From NCBI GenBank assembly GCA_010015655.1, contig ML976736.1, forward strand, positions 275,927-339,926: a stretch of DNA of 64,000 bases, written 5' to 3'. The position numbers and the translations under genes are program-made. The DNA comes from Bimuria novae-zelandiae CBS 107.79 (lineage: Eukaryota > Ascomycota > Dothideomycetes > Pleosporales > Didymosphaeriaceae). Numbering within the stretch: position 1 is the stretch's first letter; every line of letters starts with the position of its first letter. This document shows, piece by piece, positions 1 to 12,700 of the stretch. The notes beneath the pieces are model-generated. The model was not told the DNA's origin. It did no database searches and worked only from the letters and a program-made list of their open reading frames with translations.

Positions 1-3000
1 TTCATCCTCAACCCACGAAACCCACGACGTCCAAAGGACTATCAGCCTACTACTGAGGAGATACAGAAGGTTAAGGAAGCACAAAAGGATCCTAAGATTA
101 ACAAGCGCATAGAGACTGCTCTAGCAAAATGGGCAGCCCAACAACCACAAAACACTACATCGTTGCGAATTAATAACGGCCAACCTCCTGCTGAGGATAG
201 CAATACATTTGTGGCAGTTGTTAGTCCATTACATATGAGTTTCAACCAACCTGATTCTCTCGAAATCGAATCTCTCGAGGAACAATTGAACAACGACTCG
301 AACATGATCACGATAGACACCAATACTGAGCCTGAAGGAGAGCTCACAGTGATGGTTAGAGATAACACGGACAAGACTAAGCTCCTTAATCAATGGATCG
401 TTGATCCAGGGTCGAACACCCACGTTATTAATACAGAATCATGGCATGGCTGGAAGAAGATAAACGACAATCCACAACGTCGTTACCTGCATGCTGGCAA
501 TAGCCATATCCTCATCACGGCTTGGGGCACGATGGAACTCGTCGCTCGTACACAATATGGGCTACAGACGCTAGAGCTAACGCACGTCGCGTACGTCGAA
601 GGCTTTCTTACAAGCGTATTAGGACTCGCTCGCTGTCGTACAGAGTCAATCCACTTCAACTCTGGCCGCGATGTCCTGTACATGCATCAACCGTCCTACG
701 TCATCGCACAACTTGAGTACAATGGAGGACACTGGCTAATCGATGCTGAGCCATCACGCCGACCGCCGTTATCACTTCTACACTCATCACTGAGTACGTT
801 TGGGGCATCCTATCGCCCTTCGTACGCACCAAAGCCCAACACCGTCGTCGACAAACGCGCTGCACATCAGATCTGGGGCCACCCAGGTCGCAAAGCAGTC
901 GAACAGCTAGAGCCAAACGTCACTGGCGTTCAACTAACTGGAGAACACATAGACTGTCTCTGTCAAACATGCATTAAAGCTCGAATAACTCATATTATCT
1001 CGAGACGCCCGGCTGAGAGCCGTGCACAACGACCTTTCTATCGAATTGCAATAGATCTCATCTATATCATCCCTGTGGGAGAGGAATGCATTAACAGCAG
1101 CAAGTACGCCCTACACTCTATGGACGAGTACTCAAAGTGGCATGAAATCGCCACAATCAAGCGAAAGGATAAGTCAACTCTTACACGTTGGTTTATGTCT
1201 TTAATCCGCAAGATCCAGCGCGTGTACAACGCTGATGCAGTCACCATTCGATGCGACAACGAGAAAGGATTTGGAAACGACCTTATCAGCACAACAGAAG
1301 AACTGGGTATGCTGTACGAGCCAGCACCAGCTAGAACAAAGGAGCCAAATGGACTTATCGAACGCGCTGGCGGAGTACTCACACAGCGAGCTCGCGCCAT
1401 GCGTATACACGCCAATCTGCCCAAGAACCTATCACATGAGCTGTATCGCACCGCCGCATACATACTCAATCGCACACCTACTGAAGCACTAGGATGGAAG
1501 ACACCGTACGAGGTCGTATGGGGACGAAAACCACTCGTAGCTCATATGAGGCCTATCGGCTGTCGCGCCTACATCTACAATCGCGATCTGAGAGCTGCTG
1601 ACAAGCTTGAATCGCGCACTCTGATTGGCCACCTCGTTGGCTATTAAGGCACCAATATCTTTCGCATCTGGCTGCCTATAAAAGACACTGTTATCGTCAC
1701 CCGCGACGTCGTATTCGAGCCTACACTCTTCTTTGATGGGATGGATGGGTATGCGTCAGGAACAGTGCTCGAAGAGGTGATCGAACTACTCGAATACCTA
1801 GAAGAATATCAACATGATAATATTGGTATCGAAGATCTGTTGACTGCTCGTCAACGTCGCCGCCCAGCAGAGACACCTACGACCTCAGCTTCGAGAGCTA
1901 CAGGCTCCCAGGTGGGGGGTGAACAGATGGACGACGCATTCGAATCAACACAGCAACAGCAACAGCTGCCTACTCCTAGACCTACAATGTCTACTGTCAC
2001 AAGCGATCACACTCACACTCCTGAGAGTGATAAAGTACCTAAGGGCTATCGCCAACGCGGCGAGAGAGCTCCACGAGACGTTAATCTAGACCCAAATGAC
2101 ACAAGCTTAATCATCTCTAGCAAACGCAATCGAAAGCAGAAAGATCTAAACAACTTTGCAATTCACACATACGCTACAGCACTAGGAGCTACATCTCTTA
2201 TCAACTATCTCCATGCATTTTCAACCGAGATTCGCTTCATACCTACTACAGATGAGATACCGAGAATCCATCAATCGCAGCTGCCACCTCTACCGAAGGC
2301 AATGAAGCAGCTTGAAACACACACATTTGGCAATCAATTTCGACGCGCTATGGAGATTAAGTGGCAAGCTCTACGCGCCAAAGGAGTCTTTGGGAAGACT
2401 ACAAAAACAAAGGCCACTGCAGACGCTGAGGTGCTACCGTTGATGTGGATATTCGCATACAAGATCGACGAAGAAGGATACCTCTCACGGTTCAAAGCTC
2501 GACTCGTTGTTCGAGGAGATCTTCAAGCTCCACTCAATGACACATACGCTGCTACACTCGCAATTCGCAACTTTCGCGCTCTTATTGCAATTGCCAATTA
2601 CTTTGGTCTAGAGCTAAAGCAGTACGACGTCCCTACTGCCTTCCTAAACACTAAGATCAATCGAAAACTGTACGCTGAAACACCTAAGGCGTTCCGCCAC
2701 ACTGAAGACGAGATCATGCTGGTACTCCGCGCCCTGTACGGCCTGAAGGAGTCACCTGTTCTATGGTACAACGAATTACGTCGACAACTTGTCAAGCTGG
2801 GCCTAAAGCCAGTCGAAGGCTTTCCTTGCTTGTACACGAGCCGCTGGCTCATCCTATTCGTCTATGTTGACGACATTGTCATGGCATATCATCAGTCTAA
2901 TGCCTATCACCACAGGTCTTTTGAGAAGGATCTAGTGGACCTATACAACATCAAAGCTATGGGAGACCTTACCTGGTTTCTCGGAATCCGCATCATACGC

Positions 3001-3936
3001 GATCGAGCTCTGCACAAGATGTGGCTAGTTCAGGACGCGTTCATCGACAAGGTGTGCGCTCGATTCAGCATCGAAGCTGTGGGCAAGGCTCCAGACATTC
3101 CACTAGCAGAGAACTGGCTACCACAGTCTACTGAGGAGCCTAATTCATCCCGAACAAAGCTCTATCAGCAACTAGTTGGCTCTCTCGCATACATCGCTGT
3201 TTGGGGTAGACCTGACGTCGCCCGAACGCACGTCGTCTTTGCTTGTCACCTTACCAACCCAGGACAGTCACACATCTCGAAAATCCGGAAGACCTGGCGC
3301 TACCTGCTCAGCACGAAGGCTCTCGCACTTGAAGCCTCTGCTAGCGCGCAGGACATGGCTGAGTATCTATCTAACAACCTAACATACCGCGATCCTCTCT
3401 TCTTTGGATCCTCTGACGCCTCATACGCTGACGAGCCTGAAACTCGCCGAAGCTCTCAAGGCTATGCTTTTAAGTTCGGAGGACTAATGATTAATTAGAA
3501 GTCAACAGTACAACGCACAGTCACAAAATCAACTACAGAATTAGAATTACTAGCTCTATCACTTGCTGGTTCCCAAATGGAAGAATGGATGCGATTTTTC
3601 TCTAGTATTGACCTCACTCTCGACTGTACACCTACTATTTGGTGTGATAATCAGCAAACCATTAGTATTATTACCAAACAGCAAGACAAGCTTTATACAA
3701 AAGTCAAGCACGTCGACATCCACCAGCTCTGGATTCGACAGGAGGTCACCGCCTCACGTATCAACGTCAAATGGGTCCCCACCGATCATATGCCTGCCGA
3801 CGGACTTACAAAGATTCTACCCAAGCAGAAGTTTGCAGACTTCGTCCGCCAAATTGGCCTTGTTAATATTACCAAGCGCCTGAAGGGCCTGCGTCAAACC
3901 GATGGCGACGATCTTGATGGTATCTACATACACTAA
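1..3936 (+). pseudogene. Copia family-A gag-pol polyprotein, 5'-truncated by window edge, two nonsense codons
   Basis: One reading frame runs from the edge to TAA at 3934-3936, broken by TAA at 1645-1647 (context LVGY*GTNIF, where CAA is expected) and TAG at 3496-3498 (context GLMIN*KST, where a Trp codon is expected). Both are CpA/TpG transitions of RIP type. Motifs in order: aspartic protease IVDPGSNTHVIN (about 397), integrase zinc-binding region (AHQIWGHPGR and CLCQTC), integrase core D (IAIDLIY), D (RCDNEKGFG), E (EPNGLIERAGG); reverse transcriptase YDVPTAFLNT, YGLKESPVLWY and the catalytic YVDD (about 2860-2880); RNase H SSDASYADE and WCDNQQT. The protein would copy and integrate the element in a virus-like particle; as it stands it would end inside the integrase module unless the stop is read through. 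Confidence 0.92.
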
Positions 3937-3979
3937 TGCTAATCAGCTGTCATTGACTCCCTGCCTGGGCGTCCACGCC

Positions 3980-3991
3980 AGCTGGGGGGTG
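3980..3991 (+). promoter_or_regulatory. Polypurine tract of Copia-A copy 1
   Basis: A short G-rich run (AGCTGGGGGGTG) abuts the 3' LTR, where plus-strand DNA synthesis is primed in LTR retrotransposons. The same run precedes the 3' LTR of copy 2 at 27671-27682. Confidence 0.75.
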
Positions 3992-4206
3992 TGTCACGGT
4001 TTATGGCTCTTACCCTCTGAGATGGATACTCCTACCCTCGCATGATTGCTACTCACTCTGTTGAGAGTACTATGCCTATCTGGGACTAGCGTTATTTGTG
4101 CCCGCGCACCTATATCTTCAGTAGCTCCTAGATAGTACAACCTCAGTTCAATCCTACAATCTTTTCCACTGCGTACTGTCCGCTCAGCACTCTGCTTACC
4201 GCGACA
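3992..4206 (+). repeat. 3' LTR of Copia-A copy 1 (215 bp)
   Basis: Starts TGTCACGG and ends CCGCGACA (TG...CA ends). It is the same length and nearly the same sequence as the LTRs at 22513-22727 and 27683-27897, and matches the inverted solo LTR at 20947-21161. Confidence 0.95.
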
Positions 4207-5115
4207 ATAGGTTAATAAGCTTTTAGACAGATGCACGAAAGTTTAAGAAGGCCTAAAGTAGTTAAAGGTAATAGCGATTAGCAGTATAGCAGTGACTTAC
4301 GGTATTATAAGGTAAGTAAGAAAGTTACGATAAAGATATTAAGTCTATAGATAGGCAAGGGGTTAAGGTGTCTATTCCGAGATTATCTGAGCCATGCAAT
4401 AGCTGTTGGTGTTGTTAGGAGAGAAAGTACTATTAGTGTTCTGCTACGGCGGGTTTTCCGTTACGCATGGATGGACGTTACTTCGACTTTGATGCAACAA
4501 AGCTCCACCACACACTTTTAGTTTAATCATATTCAACTTAAAATAGGTTCTAATGCTAGTCCTCTAGTACCGTATCACTTCTTACTAAAAAATTTCGCTT
4601 GCGCTGAAGTCTTCTTACACGATTCGCAATAAGCTTCCGTTTAACCAAAATTTAGCCTGCTATGCTGGAAGACCACCACCAAGATCATATTACTATCGCA
4701 TCGTGCGAAGAAACTCTATCCCAGCCAGGGAGGCTTTTCGCATTACTTAAAAGTAATAATTAGCTAGAAGGTTAAGGACAGCGCTCAATTTACGTAGGAT
4801 AATAGTATCCCCGGCCAGTACCTCTAGTGCAAGCGGTCCAATGAGAGCGCGAATCGGTCTTTACTGTGAGGACGAGCTCGGGCTCCTGCATCAAGTGAGT
4901 AGATGAGGTAGATTGGCTCTATTTCAGCTACACTAAGATGAGGAGACTGTAGATACATAAGCTTGCAGCGCTTTTGTGCGCTTGTCGGAGCGGAACAACT
5001 ATCCATATGAGGTAACTGCGCTGGGTGCGCGAGCAGCCGCACCAGGGCGTAAGGCAGTTGCGCCTTGTACGCGAGGTCATGTGACCTGCCGGCATGCCAG
5101 GCGCCAGGCCGTCAC
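4207..5115. other. Decayed non-coding region
   Basis: No supportable gene. About 4207-4380 is AT-rich and CpA-poor like the RIPped repeats. From about 4400 the base composition is more ordinary, with short open frames only and no recognisable product. The 4824-5042 stretch may be the inner part of a minus-strand LTR (see the next entry). Confidence 0.5.
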
Positions 5116-5128
5116 ATCACCCCCCTCC
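5040..5128 (-). repeat. Candidate LTR end plus polypurine tract of a minus-strand LTR element
   Basis: Read on the minus strand, GGAGGGGGGTGA (5117-5128) is followed at 5116 by TGTGACGGCC, the look of a polypurine tract abutting a TG-starting LTR. The sequence to the left (to roughly 4800) keeps normal composition, while the sequence to the right is AT-rich and RIPped like the inside of an element. The second LTR and the left boundary were not found, so this is a candidate only. Confidence 0.3.
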
Positions 5129-5522
5129 AAGGCAGTCCCCTAAGTCCGTTATGCTACTTCCTCTTTTGTGCCCTACTCTACGCTATCTTATCTATAGCTT
5201 AATTATTCTCCTTTATTGTCTTTAGGTACTTGCTAGTCTTATACGCTTATAGCTAGATATTTAGTTATAATAGTAAGCTAGGTACTTTTAGATAAGCTTA
5301 GTAATAATTTTTAACCTTATAAGGCGCTCCCTTAAAGTCTTAGACGTTATATTAGGTAGGATTAAAATTAGAAGAAGTTTAAAAGGCCTTATACTATAGG
5401 TATTTATAATATATATAGCTATTAAGGATTTCCTCTACTTACTATTTTAAGTTACTATTAACCTCTATTAGCTCCTCTTCTAGCTCTACCTAACCTAGCA
5501 GGGTGTCTATAATAGATTTCTA
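5129..5522. other. AT-rich RIPped sequence without a gene
   Basis: Nearly free of CA and TG dinucleotides, with stops in all frames. It may be the inside of the candidate minus-strand LTR element. It ends at the TA that flanks the left inverted repeat of the PiggyBac-like element. Confidence 0.45.
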
Positions 5523-5576
5523 TCCCCCGCATGGTCAAAATCTGCCGTACACGGGCTACATGAAAATGGCCAATTA
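5523..5576 (+). repeat. Left terminal inverted repeat of PiggyBac-like element
   Basis: Begins TCCCCCGCATGG and matches the reverse complement of 18563-18616 with a handful of differences, most of them C/T or G/A. Confidence 0.85.
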
Positions 5577-5939
5577 GGATAGCGGCCAAGTATATACCAA
5601 ATCTATATCGTGATGTTAGTAATTTCTATTTACTAGCTAAAATATACCTTTTTTAAAATTACTGATACTTATAAACATGCTAAAAGCTACTAGCCTACTT
5701 AGTAATAACTTTAATTTTATAAAATATATAAAATATAGTAAATTTAATACTAAAAAAGCCTAATTTGCTAGTAAATCTGCTACCTAATTGGAAACCTCTT
5801 AATATTAGTAATTTATATATTTTTAGAGACGCTTACCTACCTAAAGATATTAATTATAGTAATTTAATTACTTTATTTAATTTATACTTCTTTACTAACG
5901 TTATAGACTGTATAGTATACTATATAAATTAGCATACTA

Positions 5940-6919
5940 AGGCGCTTTACGTAGCGATGCCTAGTAATTACTATAACTAAAAACTAATATTTCTACTAGA
6001 GCTATATACGTACTTTATAATTATTATTTATATAGGCGTCTACTAGGAGCCCTCGTTAGCAGAGTACTACGAAATGGGCTACTAGAACGCTCCTATATAT
6101 AAAATTAATAACTTTATATTCCGTCAGCGCTGGTAGTAGCTAGATCGATATCTATATTTTACTAAGATAGAGCAGAGCTTTTTCTCCCTATTTAGCTACG
6201 TCTAGGATCTTTCTTAGCCACTTTGCGAACGCTCGCTACTATACTAAATATTTAGTAAGTACCTCTATATTAATAACGTAATTATAAGATTTACTAGATG
6301 CACGTAAGAAAAAGTAATAATTAAAATAAAACTTATACCTAAAGGCTATAAAATCTAGTATTTAATAAATAGTAAGATAATACTTAACCAGGTTTTTTAT
6401 ACCCGTAGTAGAGAACTTATTAATTTAATTAAAATTGTTAACGCTAACGCTACTAATAAATCTTTAACTTTAATAAAACTTATCTTTATTACTTTTATAA
6501 ATGAAAAGAATAACGCTAGGGAATAGCTTTTTTTAGCTAGCTATTATATTATTTAAGATAATAATATTTTAAATATAATACTTATATTTAAATATTTTAA
6601 ATCTAAAGGCGCTAGCTATACCAGGACTATTAAAATAATAAAAATAATAATAAAGGAGATTTTTACATAGTATATAGAGGTAGAACTTTAGATAAGTAAT
6701 ATACTTATCGCTTATAAAAAGCTATCTAAAGAGCGCTTTAATAGTAGTTTTATATAGCTAAAAACACACGCTTAATAGTTCTTAAAGTAAGGAGAAATAT
6801 ATTAGGTGCTATTAGTACTAAAAGAAGTACTAAAGGTAGCTTAAAGAAATAATTAGGTCGTGCTTTTTACTAGTATAGTTATATATTATAAGTATTAACG
6901 TTATCTCTTAGTATAGTAT
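5940..6919 (+). pseudogene. PiggyBac-like transposase, N-terminal part (RIP-degraded)
   Basis: In one plus-strand frame, with TAA/TAG interruptions, the translation follows the family profile: ELYTYFIIIIYIGVY, then PSLAEYYEMGY, RYLYFTK and then IIRFTR..EKV..KLIPKGYKI, which corresponds to the family's 'DE-x-M-I-R-F-x-G-R-S ... K-P-I-P-x-G-Y-K-I-W' block. The catalytic Asp in front of that block is not recognisable (INNVIIRF). The frame is cut at 6919 by the old Copia-B insertion and continues after 17754. The start codon is not identifiable. It was a cut-and-paste transposase and is now non-functional. Confidence 0.7.
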
Positions 6920-7169
6920 TGTCCGATTACATGGCCCTTTGCACACGCAAAGGTAGCTGGCGCAACCCTATACAAAGAAACTCTGCCAGCAATCAGGTTC
7001 TTCCACACGATTCCGGGCGGAACAAAGGGCGAATCTCCTTACTTCACGGAAATAGATTAGTATCTGAGCGTAAGACGTAAGGATAAAAAGAGTCTTATAT
7101 TCCTATATGGACAAGATAAGAAGTATTAATTATTATTTTATTTTATTAAAATAACCTTTTAATTTAATA
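6920..7169 (+). repeat. 5' LTR of old Copia-B
   Basis: Starts TGTCCGATTACATGG. Its end is set by alignment to the younger LTR (AATTTAATA, where the younger copy has TAATCTAACA). The first 200 bp keep more G/C than the body. Confidence 0.8.
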
Positions 7170-7220
7170 AATAGGAGTCCTACTGCCTCTACTATTACTA
7201 TATTAGTTAAGCTAGTTATA

Positions 7221-9382
7221 ATATTGCTATTAATCCTTAGAGATCCTATAGTTATCCTAACTAATTACACGAACTACACGTTGTAGTTAAAATAGCTTAA
7301 AATAAAATACTAATTTTTAATAGTCTAGAATATTATTAACCTAGCTCTAATAGATAAACTAAAATAGAAACCCGCGATGCCAGTGCCGCTGCTAATAAGT
7401 AACTACTAACTAAGCGTCGCCTACGTAATCGCGAACCTAAATAACGTGCTAATATTACTATCGTATCTATTAACGGCTGGTACGAAAGCATACAGAGATA
7501 ATAGCAACTATTATAAAAAATAGCTTAAGATCTATAAGATTACAGACTAAGACTACTAAGAATAAAAGGTAGATTTTAATAAGGTAGTTACCTTTCTCTA
7601 ATTAATAATCTTTGCATACTTGTAGAGTAACTACTATATTTCTAAAGGTATAATAAAGTAATAGATTAATAACCTTACGATTATAGTTAAAGTTAACTAT
7701 TAAAAGAAACATCGGCAAGCAAGGGCAAGATATTAAAAAGCTTTTAAGCTAATAAGAATAGCTGGATTATAGGCTATATAGCTATAGAAGCAGAGACTAA
7801 TTAGGTCTTAAAGCTTTAAAAGCTAGACTTAGTTAAAGAATACTTTATAAAGGCAGTTATCCATATCGTATTTATATAGGTAATAAACTTCTAGTAATAT
7901 AGAAGTAAGGATATAGCTATTTTACGAAAGCATATAATAAAACTTTTCTAAAACTATATAATCTTATAGTACCTAATTAAGGGTAAATAAAAGGGCGCTT
8001 TTATTACTCTAGGTTTATCTTTTACTAATAGTAGTAAATCTATCTAGGCTATAGACAGGGACGCATCTTTTATAGATAAAGCAGTATTATCTAAAAGAAA
8101 AAAAAAATCTTTAAATTATAAATAATAGAATAATAGCTAACATACTAAATCTAAGTAGTTACCTTAAAGTCTTAAATTAATAGTAGTTAGTAGTAATTAT
8201 TGCCTTACTTATAAACTATGCTATAGTCTTTAAGACCGTTTTTATACCTTTTTAGATAAGTAGCTAGACCAGTTTAGAGCAAACCCTCTTATAGTAGAGC
8301 TAGTTAAGCTTAGGCGAGAATATAATACCGACTTTTAAAAAAAGTTAAAAATAGTAAAAAGACTAAAATTTTAAATACTTAAAATTAAATTATTATATAC
8401 TCCAACTCCAACTTAAATTACTAAAGCTAATAATAAGTAACTAAATAAACACATAATTACTAAAATCCTAGTAAGCTTTAAAGCTACATCTATCTATACT
8501 AACTTAAACACGTACCTATTGCAAAGCTTAGCTATACTCGATTTAGGCATAACTTGCTATATTTTTAATAATATTAATTGCTTTGTCTGTTACTAGCCAC
8601 CGACGTCGGGAGACTTTATATAGGCAGGGAATACGCAAATATAGATTAAAGGACATAAAAGCGTCTATTTTAATGTATAAAGTATAAGTAGTAATTAAAT
8701 AATATAGCTAAATAATATTATTTATTACCTCAATTTGCTTTATAACCTTGTATTATTCTAATTACTTTAGAGGCAAGGCCTTTAGTGGGATATAAAAGTA
8801 GATCTAATAACTCTAAAGAGAAGAGATAATACTATACTAGTAGAACATTAAGAGTTACATAGATAGTAGGTGTTAGAACATAGAATAAGGCTAGTAGGTG
8901 GTACTCTTACTAATGCTACGCATGCCATCCACAAGACTAGCATACGCACTAAATAAAGACCGTAGAAGGCAAATGTATTAATCTAGTATTAATAATTAGG
9001 CTATTTAGGCTCTTAGGCTCTTAAGCAGCTTATATAGTAATTTAAAAAAGTAAGTATTAAAGGTTTTCCTAATATTAAGTATAACGCTTATAGTAAAGTA
9101 AAACTAAAATAGTAAATACGCTGGCAAGCTAGGGGGCTAATTAAAGGCCCTAGTAAGTAAGTCGTAATTAATTTTTACGACTATAAAGTAGATAGCTTAA
9201 TAAGAGAAAAGCGCTAAATACTAATTATTAATTAATTTTCTACCTTTATATAGGACTTCTACTTTAAGGATAACTACCTAGCATGTTTAATTATTAAATT
9301 ACCTAGCACCTTTATACTATTTATAAAAGTATAATATAATATTATAGTAAAAATAATTAAATTTAATAACAAGATCTTCTCT
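7221..9382 (+). pseudogene. Old Copia-B gag-pol, 5' part
   Basis: Aligns to the front of the younger copy's polyprotein. The younger start ATG (9713) corresponds to ATA at 7221-7223, so the start codon itself appears lost by G-to-A change. Stops are very frequent and almost all TAA/TAG. It is interrupted in the integrase region at 9382 by the younger element and continues at 14895. Confidence 0.75.
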
Positions 9383-9661
9383 TGTCTGATCACATGGTCC
9401 TTTGCATATGCAAGGAGGCTGGCGCACTTACGCCCTTGCATTCCGCCCTTGCATTCCGCCCTCGCTCAACGCGCAAGGAATGACGCAAGGAATGACGCAA
9501 GGAATGAAGCAAGGGATATCTAGGCAGGCAACCTAAAGATAAAAGGCAGAGTCCTAGACCTCTTAGGAAAACAGGACACAATTAACACAGAATTTATACC
9601 TTAATTTATCTTAATTAATTATCATCTTTTCATCTTATTAGATTACCCCTCTAATCTAACA
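9383..9661 (+). repeat. 5' LTR of young Copia-B (279 bp)
   Basis: Contains a short tandem array of the 12-bp unit AATGACGCAAGG with one unit more than the 3' LTR, which accounts exactly for the 12-bp length difference. The last 80 bp carry several C-to-T changes (CA to TA) relative to the 3' LTR. Confidence 0.93.
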
Positions 9662-9679
9662 ATTAAGAGTCTCACTGCC
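9662..9679 (+). promoter_or_regulatory. Primer-binding site of Copia-B, candidate half-tRNA-Lys(CUU) type
   Basis: The 18 bases directly after the 5' LTR, ATTAAGAGTCTCACTGCC, read in reverse complement as a possible anticodon stem and loop ending in CTCTTAA, the loop of tRNA-Lys(CUU), rather than as a tRNA 3' end. Priming by a tRNA fragment cut in the anticodon loop is established for Drosophila copia. The assignment here is an inference from complementarity. Confidence 0.5.
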
Positions 9680-9712
9680 TTAACTAACACTACCTTAATC
9701 AAGCCAATCGCA

Positions 9713-12700
9713 ATGGCCCTATCGACCCTTAGAGATCCCACAGTGATCCTGACTAACTACACGAATTACATACTATAGCTGAAACAGCTTAAAACAAGAT
9801 GCCAATTCCTTAAGGTCTGGAACATTATCGACCCAGCGCTGATAGATGAACCAAAGCAGAAACCTGTCATGCTAATGCCTCCGCTAATAGGCAACTACCA
9901 GCCAAACGCCGTCTATACAAATGCGAACCTAAACAACGCACTAATGTTACTATCTTATTTATCGCCGGCAGGCGCGAAAGCATACAAAGACAATAGCAAC
10001 TACTACAAAGGACAGCTTAAGATCTATAAGGTCATGGATCGAGCCTATTAGGAAGAAAAGGTAGACCTTAATAAGGTGGTAACTTTTCTCTAGTTAATAA
10101 TCTCCGCGCATTTGCAGAACAACTACTACATTCCTAAAGAAATAATTAAGTAATAGATAAACAACCTCACGATTATAATTAGGGTTAACTATTAAGACGA
10201 ATATAGACGCTTAAGAACAAGGTATTAAGAAGCGCTTAAGCTAATAAGAATAGCTAGATTATAGGCTACATAGCTCTCTGAGTACGATCACGTAGCCATA
10301 GAAGCAGAAACTAATCAGGTCCTAGAGCTTTAAAGGCTAGACTTAGTGAAAGAAGACTTTATAAAGGCAGTTGTCTATGTCACACCTATATAGGTAACGA
10401 CCTTTTAGCAATATGGAAGCAAGGATAAAGCTATCTCACGAAAGCACACAATAAAACTCTTCTAAGACCATATAATCCTGCAGCACTTAACTAAGGGCAA
10501 ACAAAAGGGCGCTTTTACTGCTACAGGGTTATCTCTCGCTAAAGGTGGTAAACCCACCTAGGCTATAGATAGGGACGCCTCTCTTGTAGATAAAGCAGCA
10601 TTATCTAAAAGTTAGGGACAACCTTAGAATTATAAATAACTAAATAATAGTTAACGTACTAGATCTAAGCGGTCGCCTTAGAGCCTTAAGCTAATAGTAG
10701 TTAGTGGCAATTATTACCCTGCTTGTGAACTACGCTATAGTCTTTAAGACTATTTTTATACCTTTCTAGACAAGCAGCTAGACTAGTTCAGACTAAACCC
10801 TCTTATAGTAAAGCTAGTCAAGCTTAGGCTAGAACATGATACCGACTTCTAAGAGAAGTTAAAAAGAATAAAAAAGGCCAGATTACAGGCACCTAAAATT
10901 AAACAATCACACACTCCCACTCCACCTCGAATTACTAAGGCTAATAATAAATGACTAGATAGACGCAAGATTACTAAAATCCTAGCGAGCTTTAACGCCG
11001 CATCCTTCTACACCGACCTAAACACGTACCTATTGCGACGCTCAGCTATACTTAATTTAGGCACAACCTGCCATATTTTTAACAATATCGATCGCTTTAT
11101 CTTATACCGGCCACCGGCGCTAGGAGACTTTATATAGGCAGGAAATACACAAATATAGATTAAAGGATACGGGAGCGTTTATCTTAACGTCTAGAGTGCA
11201 AATAGTAATTAATTAATATAGCTAGATAATGTAGCCTATTACCCTAATCTACTCTATAACCTTGTATTATTCCAATTACTCCGGAGGCAAGGCCTTTAGT
11301 GGGACACAAGGGTAGAACTAACCACTCTAAAGAGAAGAGATAATACTATGCTAGCAGAACTTCAAGAATTGCATAGACAATGGGTGTTAGAACACAGAAC
11401 AAGGCTAGTAGATAGTACACCTACTAAAGCTGCGCATGCCACCTACAAAACTAATACGCGCACTAAACGAAGACCGTAAAAGGCAGACGCGTAGACCTGG
11501 CACTAATAACTAGGCTATTTAGGCCCTCAGGCCCTCGAACACCTCGTGCAGCAATCTAAGGGGGTAAGGATTAAAGGCCTCCCTACTATTAAGTGTAATG
11601 CCTGCGGTAAAGTAAAACTAAAATGGCAAATACGCCGGCAAGCTAAAGAGCTAACAGAAGGTCCCGGCGAGCGAGTCGCAATTAATTTTCATAACTATAA
11701 AGTAGATAGCTTAACAAAAGAGAAGAGTTAAATGCTAATTACTAACTAATTCTCTAGCTTTGCATAGGACTTTTACTTTAAGGATAACCGCCTAGCACGT
11801 TTAATTATTAAATTACTTAGCACCTTTATACAGTTTATAAAAGTGTAATACAACATTATAGTAAGAATTATTAAATCTAATAATAAGATCTTCTCTATTA
11901 AGGTAAATATTAAGAAGTGGTGTATAGCGCAAGGTATTAAGATTAAGCCTTTAGCACCTAATACTTAAGTATAAAATAGAGGAGTAAAACGCTTAAAGGG
12001 TGTAATTAAGGAGAAAGCGCGCGCGATGCAACTTAACTCTAACCTACCCTAGCAGATATAGCCTAAGATCACCCGAGCCGTAGTCTACTTATACAATTAA
12101 ACGCCAAACTATGCTAATTAATGGCGATCTCTATATAAAGTGTTCTTTACGACAGTAGCCCTTTAGAATGGCATTGTTACCCAACCAAAGAAGCCTAATT
12201 AAGCTCACCTGAAAGTATATAGCTGTAAAGCCTTTGCGATAACCGACGATATAAAACGCGGTAAAAGCAGGCTTTAGAGGCTTAACCCTAAAGCATGGAT
12301 TAGCTACCTTGTTAGCTATAGATTAACTAATATCTAGAGAATATGGATTCCCTCTCTAGCAAAGATAATCAGTACTCGTAATGTAATATTTAACGAGGAT
12401 ACGGTGTTCTTAGGCAAAACTAAAGACCTAATAGAAAACCTTATGCATAGCACATTAGAAGAAATAGTGGCCTAGGTGCGATTAGTAGAGTTACCTCCCT
12501 TACCTTAATAAGAGCATGCTACTAAGTCCTTCTTTAAGGATAAGACAATTAGTAAAGCGCTAGAGGGAGAGGTTAAAGGAGCTCCTAAGTACAGGTAAGG
12601 TAGGAGAGCTAGGTACGAATATCTAACGCCTCTATTAACGCTGCCACTAGTGACACTCCTTGCATAATTAATGGCAGGAGGTGATTAAGCCGTACCACCC

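Larger units (their letters stand above)
1..4206 (+). mobile_element. Ty1/Copia LTR retrotransposon, family A, copy 1 (5' part outside window)
   Basis: The window opens inside this element. Base 1 corresponds to base 23813 of the complete copy at 22513-27897 (constant offset 23,812), so the missing part is the 5' LTR, the primer-binding site and most of gag. Domain order is end of gag, protease, integrase, reverse transcriptase, RNase H, then polypurine tract and 3' LTR, which is the Copia order. The base after the LTR begins ATAGG, the presumed 3' half of the target duplication, but its partner lies outside the window. Identity to copy 2 is very high over the first 2 kb and lower towards the 3' end. 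Confidence 0.93.
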
